Part shown: positions 60,392 through 64,000 of the stretch, in pieces | How the letters are laid out: each line of letters starts with the position of its first letter | Position numbering within the stretch: position 1 is the first letter of the stretch | Source of the DNA: Ga0077527 sp945862135 | GTDB taxonomy: Bacteria; Pseudomonadota; Gammaproteobacteria; Burkholderiales; SG8-41 | Assembly: GCA_964203275.1 (NCBI GenBank) | Contig: CAXNMF010000003.1 | Location: forward strand, 248,001-312,000 | Direction: 5' to 3' | Length of the DNA: 64,000 nt | Notes under the pieces: generated by a model | The model's database searches: none | What the model was told of the DNA's origin: nothing | Seen by the model: only the letters and a program-made list of their open reading frames with translations | Made by a program: the position numbers and the translations under genes

Positions 60392-61465
60392 TCAAGGCTT
60401 CATTTCTTCCAGGAACCATTCCGCTGGCAAAGCCTTGCCGATGCCGGCCTCAAGCGCCCTCTGGTAAACGGCGGGAGCGATCGCCGCAAACTGGAGGCCC
60501 ATTCCACCATTGTTCTTGAACAGGGTAATGTGGTCACGATGTGCGCGTCCTCTCACATTTCCGGACACGACATCGCTCAGATCAACCACATCGTCCCAAT
60601 TCAAGACACCGGCAGCTACGGGGCCGGCAAGATCACCGGTCTGGTGATGCATGGCTCCCTTTTTCCAGTGCGCAACCACCCGGGATGCGCGACGAACCAC
60701 CTCGTCATTGATTTCCCGTCGCGGCGCTGATTTGTCGCCGCTTACGATGGAAACAACATGAGCACCGGGTGACAGCCATTCCCCGTGGAGAATGGGCTCA
60801 CTGACATTTGTAGCGGCAACAACCAGATCTGCGCCCTCAACTGCTGATCGCGCACAATCAACTGGGCGCACATTCAGTCCGAGTTCATGCGTGGCACGCG
60901 CGGCGAATGCAGCACGATTATCCGCGTTTGGACTGAAAACGCGCACGTCGCGCAACTGACGCACTTTGCTTATGGCCACAAGATGCCACCAGGCCTGTGC
61001 GCCGGAACCCAACAAGGCGAGATCCCCCGCATCTTCGCGGGCAAGGTAACGCGTGCTCAGTGCACCGGTACAGGCAACCCGCACCAGTTGTATGTAGCCG
61101 TCATGCAATATCGCTACCGGTGACAGCGTTTTCGTGCAAAAAACCATGATCAGACCGCAATAACGGCCGCCGGGACCACGCGGAAGTTTCTCCCGACGGC
61201 GAACGCCGTTCACAACGCGACTGTCAATGATGTCTGAAGTCAGACGGAATACCATGTAACCGGAACCGGATATGGCGCCGTCCATGGTTTTCAGGCAATA
61301 GTCGATATCCGGCTCATCCAGAGGAACATGCGTCTGGCTGCGGGTCCCTTCAAAGGCATGACCTTTCGCTACGGCACGGTACATCTCATCGAGTGCGCCA
61401 AGGCAGTCAGCGACATCAATGACGCTGGCGATATCGTCGTTATTGAGTACGAGCAGTACGGACAC
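60392..61465 (-). CDS. Ornithine cyclodeaminase-family protein
   Basis: 357 residues of the OCD/mu-crystallin family. The N-terminal half provides the dimer and substrate region (MDGAISGSGYMVFRLTSDIID), and the Rossmann part has LALLGSGAQAWWHLVAISKVRQLRDVRVFSPN, ADLVVAATNVSEPIL and PGAHVVSIVSGDKSAPRREIND. Family members act as cyclodeaminases, alanine dehydrogenases or ketimine reductases; the substrate cannot be told from sequence. Confidence 0.87.
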   Translation of the reverse strand: MSVLLVLNNDDIASVIDVADCLGALDEMYRAVAKGHAFEGTRSQTHVPLDEPDIDYCLKTMDGAISGSGYMVFRLTSDIIDSRVVNGVRRREKLPRGPGGRYCGLIMVFCTKTLSPVAILHDGYIQLVRVACTGALSTRYLAREDAGDLALLGSGAQAWWHLVAISKVRQLRDVRVFSPNADNRAAFAARATHELGLNVRPVDCARSAVEGADLVVAATNVSEPILHGEWLSPGAHVVSIVSGDKSAPRREINDEVVRRASRVVAHWKKGAMHHQTGDLAGPVAAGVLNWDDVVDLSDVVSGNVRGRAHRDHITLFKNNGGMGLQFAAIAPAVYQRALEAGIGKALPAEWFLEEMKP

Positions 61466-61483
61466 GGAATTTCCCCTGAATCG

Positions 61484-62227
61484 TCAGACACCTGCGCCCG
61501 GCGTCGTGTCCTCCCCGGTCAGCGCATACAGCGTCCGGGAAGCAAACTCGCGGTGATACAGCACATAAACCACCCATGCAGTCGCAATCAGCATCAGATA
61601 GGGATGCAGGAACCAGGTCATCCCAGCCAGGGCGAAATAATAGGCACGAAGGCCGTCATTAAAATTGGTTCCGGCAAAGGAAGTTACTGCTGCAATGCGG
61701 TTGATTCGCGCAGCATATTGCTCAGGATTTTCTTTGGGCGGCTTGGGTACGGCACCGATCAGTGTCGAAGAAAATCCAAGCTGACGGATTGCCCAGGAAA
61801 ACTTGAAAAACGCATATACAAAAATCAGCACCATCATCACGACCTTGATCTCGAGCAGGCGAGTCGATGCCTTGACCGTGAAAGGCAACCCGGAAACCAC
61901 ATCCATAGCCTGCTGCACATACCCAAGAAGCGCGATCAGCGCACCCAGAACAAGCATCGTCGTCGATGCGAAGAACTGAGAGCTGCGGGTGAGGTTTCGC
62001 ATGATGTTGATATCAACCATGCGATTGTCGCGTTCGATCATGCGCAGCATCCACTCGCGGCGATAGCGGTCCATCGTGTTGTGGAGGGACGGCACGGTGC
62101 GGGCATGCCATTGCGCAAACAGCGCATAACCGACCCATGAAAAAACAAAAAAAACAACACCCGAGATATCGAGCCAGGTCAGGCTGAGTTCGCTCAGAAA
62201 GCGTGAAAAGTAAACACCATCGGCCAT
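61484..62227 (-). CDS. DUF599 family membrane protein
   Basis: 247 residues with four membrane helices. LTWLDISGVVFFVFSWVGYALFA, the cytosolic SLHNTMDRYRREWMLRMIERDNRMVDINIMRNLTRSSQ helix (in parts) and the later FNDGLRAYYFALAGMTWFLHP are typical of DUF599. Function unknown. It lies 18 bp upstream of the cyclodeaminase-like gene on the same strand. Confidence 0.85.
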   Translation of the reverse strand: MADGVYFSRFLSELSLTWLDISGVVFFVFSWVGYALFAQWHARTVPSLHNTMDRYRREWMLRMIERDNRMVDINIMRNLTRSSQFFASTTMLVLGALIALLGYVQQAMDVVSGLPFTVKASTRLLEIKVVMMVLIFVYAFFKFSWAIRQLGFSSTLIGAVPKPPKENPEQYAARINRIAAVTSFAGTNFNDGLRAYYFALAGMTWFLHPYLMLIATAWVVYVLYHREFASRTLYALTGEDTTPGAGV

Positions 62228-62258
62228 GTAATCTCCAACACCTCAGGTAAAAACAGGA

Positions 62259-63362
62259 TCAGAGAAAGAGTGTAAGCACCCCAGTATAGCCATACAGCCG
62301 GTTGTGCGATATCTCGCCATTGCCGAAGAAACCGGCCAGCGGTACGTCGCCGAGCGCGGCCTGAATCATGCGCAACTCCTCCGATTCGCCGCCAAGCAAT
62401 GCGCCGCCGCGTCCGAGGCAGGAGTAATACAGAGCGCTGCGGGGCGGCGTATAGAGGCCTTCACGAATGCTGTCGAGCATGCACGCCATGTCGGCACGCG
62501 CGGTTTCATGGTCTCGACGGAAAAACTGCAGGCGCTGCCCCTTGCGAACCAGATCGCCGATTGCGATCAAGCGGTTGCCGGGATCGATGCCGATCAGATT
62601 GCGCACAACATATTCAGCAATATCACTGCCAGCGACTGATAACCCGACGAAAATCTGCCCGCCCAACCGAGACAGATCCTCATCCTCGTCGAGGTCGACA
62701 TCCTCGCGCAACACGTCCAGCGCCGGACGTCCATCAAGCTCAAGCACGATATTATTCTGCGCACCCGTCACTTCATGCGCCGAACGTACCGGGGAACAGC
62801 CCTGAGTCAAACGCGTAGCGACTACAACAGCATCCGAAAATGCAACCCCCGACAACGCAGCCGAAGCAGGACCATCCGCAAGAAACTGCAAACCGCGCCG
62901 CGAACTGGCCAGACCACCGACCAGAAAACCGGTTTCGGTACACTTGGCCAGATCCACGATTTGTTTCGCAATATCGCCCCGCAGCGGGTCGCCATGCACA
63001 ACGGCAATACTGGCGGGGCTCCCGCCGCACAACAATTCAACGTCATCCGGTGCGGCCGACCTGCCACCAAAAATGCGGAAACTGTCCGGCGGAAAATCCC
63101 CCGCCAGGAGCACCATCGCCGGTCGATCGAGGTACTCGGTACCGGTCGCACAAATACCAATCCCGACAGTCCCCGTCCAATGTGGAATCCCGGTCTGGTC
63201 TGCTATGTAGCGATGGATCTCCGGCAGGAGTTCGGCAAAAAAATCAGTGACATAGATAAAGCCAAGGTTGCCGGTGCTACCAGCCAGTTGTGCAATACAG
63301 GCATCCGCCGCGGCACGCCAGTCGGCATTGCTGGCGTGCCCAAGGCGAAACCGCTTCATCAT
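62259..63362 (-). CDS. FIST domain signal-sensing protein
   Basis: 367 residues from the ATG at 63362. The FIST N domain (GSTGNLGFIYVTDFF, TGIPHWTGTVGIGICATGTEYLDRPAM) is followed by the FIST C domain (LIGIDPGNRLIAIGDLVRKGQRLQFFRRD, YYSCLGRGGALLGGESEELRMIQAALGDVPLAGFFGNGEI). FIST is thought to be a ligand sensor for small molecules such as amino acids. Here it is a free-standing protein with no output domain. Confidence 0.87.
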   Translation of the reverse strand: MMKRFRLGHASNADWRAAADACIAQLAGSTGNLGFIYVTDFFAELLPEIHRYIADQTGIPHWTGTVGIGICATGTEYLDRPAMVLLAGDFPPDSFRIFGGRSAAPDDVELLCGGSPASIAVVHGDPLRGDIAKQIVDLAKCTETGFLVGGLASSRRGLQFLADGPASAALSGVAFSDAVVVATRLTQGCSPVRSAHEVTGAQNNIVLELDGRPALDVLREDVDLDEDEDLSRLGGQIFVGLSVAGSDIAEYVVRNLIGIDPGNRLIAIGDLVRKGQRLQFFRRDHETARADMACMLDSIREGLYTPPRSALYYSCLGRGGALLGGESEELRMIQAALGDVPLAGFFGNGEISHNRLYGYTGVLTLFL

Positions 63363-63369
63363 GGCCGCA

Positions 63370-63960
63370 TCAGACGCGCTTGATCCAACCCGGCAACGCT
63401 TCAACGCGCTTGAGCCAGGCGGCTACTGACGGATGTGCGTTCATGTCAAAACCGCCCTCCGGTGACACCGAGGTGTAGCAATAACAGGCCAGATCGGCGA
63501 TGGTCGGCCGGCCACAAGCCAGCCACTGGTTTGATTGCAGGCGACCTTCCAGAACGGCCAGGCCGTTACGGCCGTAGGTCGCATATTCTTCGTAGTCCCC
63601 AATGCTGCGGATACCGATTTTCTTGCCGCGTGCCCACTGCAAGCCGTAATGCAGCTCATTGTTTGACAGCGCCAGCCATTGCTGAACCTCAGCCATACCC
63701 ACGGCATCGGTCGGCAGCCACTGTTCACCACCGTATTTGCGCGCCAGGTAAACCAGGCAGGCCGTCGAATCCCAGAATACCTGATCGCCATCAACCAGCA
63801 CCGGCACCTGGCCGCGCGGGTTCAGCTTGAGGAATTCAGGCGTCTTGTGCTCCTTTTTGTCGGTGTCAATCGCAATCGTCTCAAACGGCAACTTGAGCAT
63901 CGAAAGCAAAAGGCGAACTTTCCAAGCATTACCGGAGGTCGAAGTGATATACAGTTTCAT
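63370..63960 (-). CDS. Glutathione S-transferase family protein
   Basis: 196 residues from the ATG at 63960. MKLYITSTSGNAWKVRLLLSML opens the thioredoxin-like domain (Ser/Asn in the activating region), NPRGQVPVLVDGDQVFWDSTACLVYLA holds the cis-Pro and D-S glutathione contacts, and RPTIADLACYCYTS is the N-capping motif of the C-terminal domain. It is the third GST of the window and lies 7 bp from the FIST gene start, so the two are probably cotranscribed. Confidence 0.88.
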   Translation of the reverse strand: MKLYITSTSGNAWKVRLLLSMLKLPFETIAIDTDKKEHKTPEFLKLNPRGQVPVLVDGDQVFWDSTACLVYLARKYGGEQWLPTDAVGMAEVQQWLALSNNELHYGLQWARGKKIGIRSIGDYEEYATYGRNGLAVLEGRLQSNQWLACGRPTIADLACYCYTSVSPEGGFDMNAHPSVAAWLKRVEALPGWIKRV

Positions 63961-64000
63961 GTAACGCTCCATGATTAATTGAGCCGCAATCCTAGCATGT

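Overview
The window is a chromosomal segment of a GC-rich (about 60% by eye) Gram-negative bacterium, most likely a betaproteobacterium. The signs are a Bug-type (TctC) solute receptor, an intracellular PHB depolymerase with 3-hydroxybutyrate dehydrogenase, and the gene orders queG/tsaE/amiC, mutL-miaA and exbB-exbD-lpxK-trm112-kdsB-adk. No rRNA, tRNA or CRISPR array was seen. Only one gap between genes exceeds 300 bp (52484-52918).

Layout. 1-4.8 kb: the right end of an IS3-family element, then small membrane and hypothetical genes, including a frameshifted CPBP protease. 4.8-10.1 kb: an ABC-F ATPase, SRPBCC protein, GST, methyltransferase and an exported protein. 10.2-12.8 kb: a leftward operon of an unrecognised 345-aa protein, a UGSC-family protein whose UGA reads best as selenocysteine, and a DUF2189 membrane protein. 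13-17.7 kb: SGNH hydrolase, DUF3301, cupin, GST, and convergent PHB-mobilisation genes. 17.9-25.7 kb: a second selenoprotein candidate (peroxiredoxin with Sec at the peroxidatic position), transporters, a YlqF GTPase, a DinF-like MATE pump and a frameshifted ion channel. 25.7-29.6 kb: a divergent bufferin (copper RiPP) locus with ECF sigma factor and NrsF anti-sigma factor, read from two mirror-image promoters. 29.6-36.8 kb: oxidoreductase, MsrB, GNAT, racemase-fold protein, QueG, TsaE, AmiC and DUF3047. 36.8-43.5 kb: class V aminotransferase, Bug receptor, threonine synthase-like protein and transhydrogenase pntAB. 43.8-52.5 kb: mutL, miaA, hydrolase, double CNBD protein, xseA, SDR and Uup. 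52.9-60.3 kb: exbBD, lpxK, trm112, kdsB, adk, a PFP-like phosphofructokinase and a badly frameshifted hppA proton pyrophosphatase. 60.4-64 kb: ornithine cyclodeaminase-like, DUF599, FIST and GST genes.

Themes. Two in-frame UGA codons, each followed by a hairpin that fits the bacterial SECIS rules, imply that this organism makes selenocysteine; the sel genes themselves lie elsewhere. The bufferin locus has a complete control circuit, with TGTAACC-N16-CGAA promoters pointing both ways from one 190-bp intergenic region. The phosphofructokinase and H+-pyrophosphatase pair suggests PPi-linked energy metabolism, but the kinase carries an unusual donor-site residue. Three genes are broken by single-base insertions, and hppA alone has at least ten, which looks more like local sequence error than decay.
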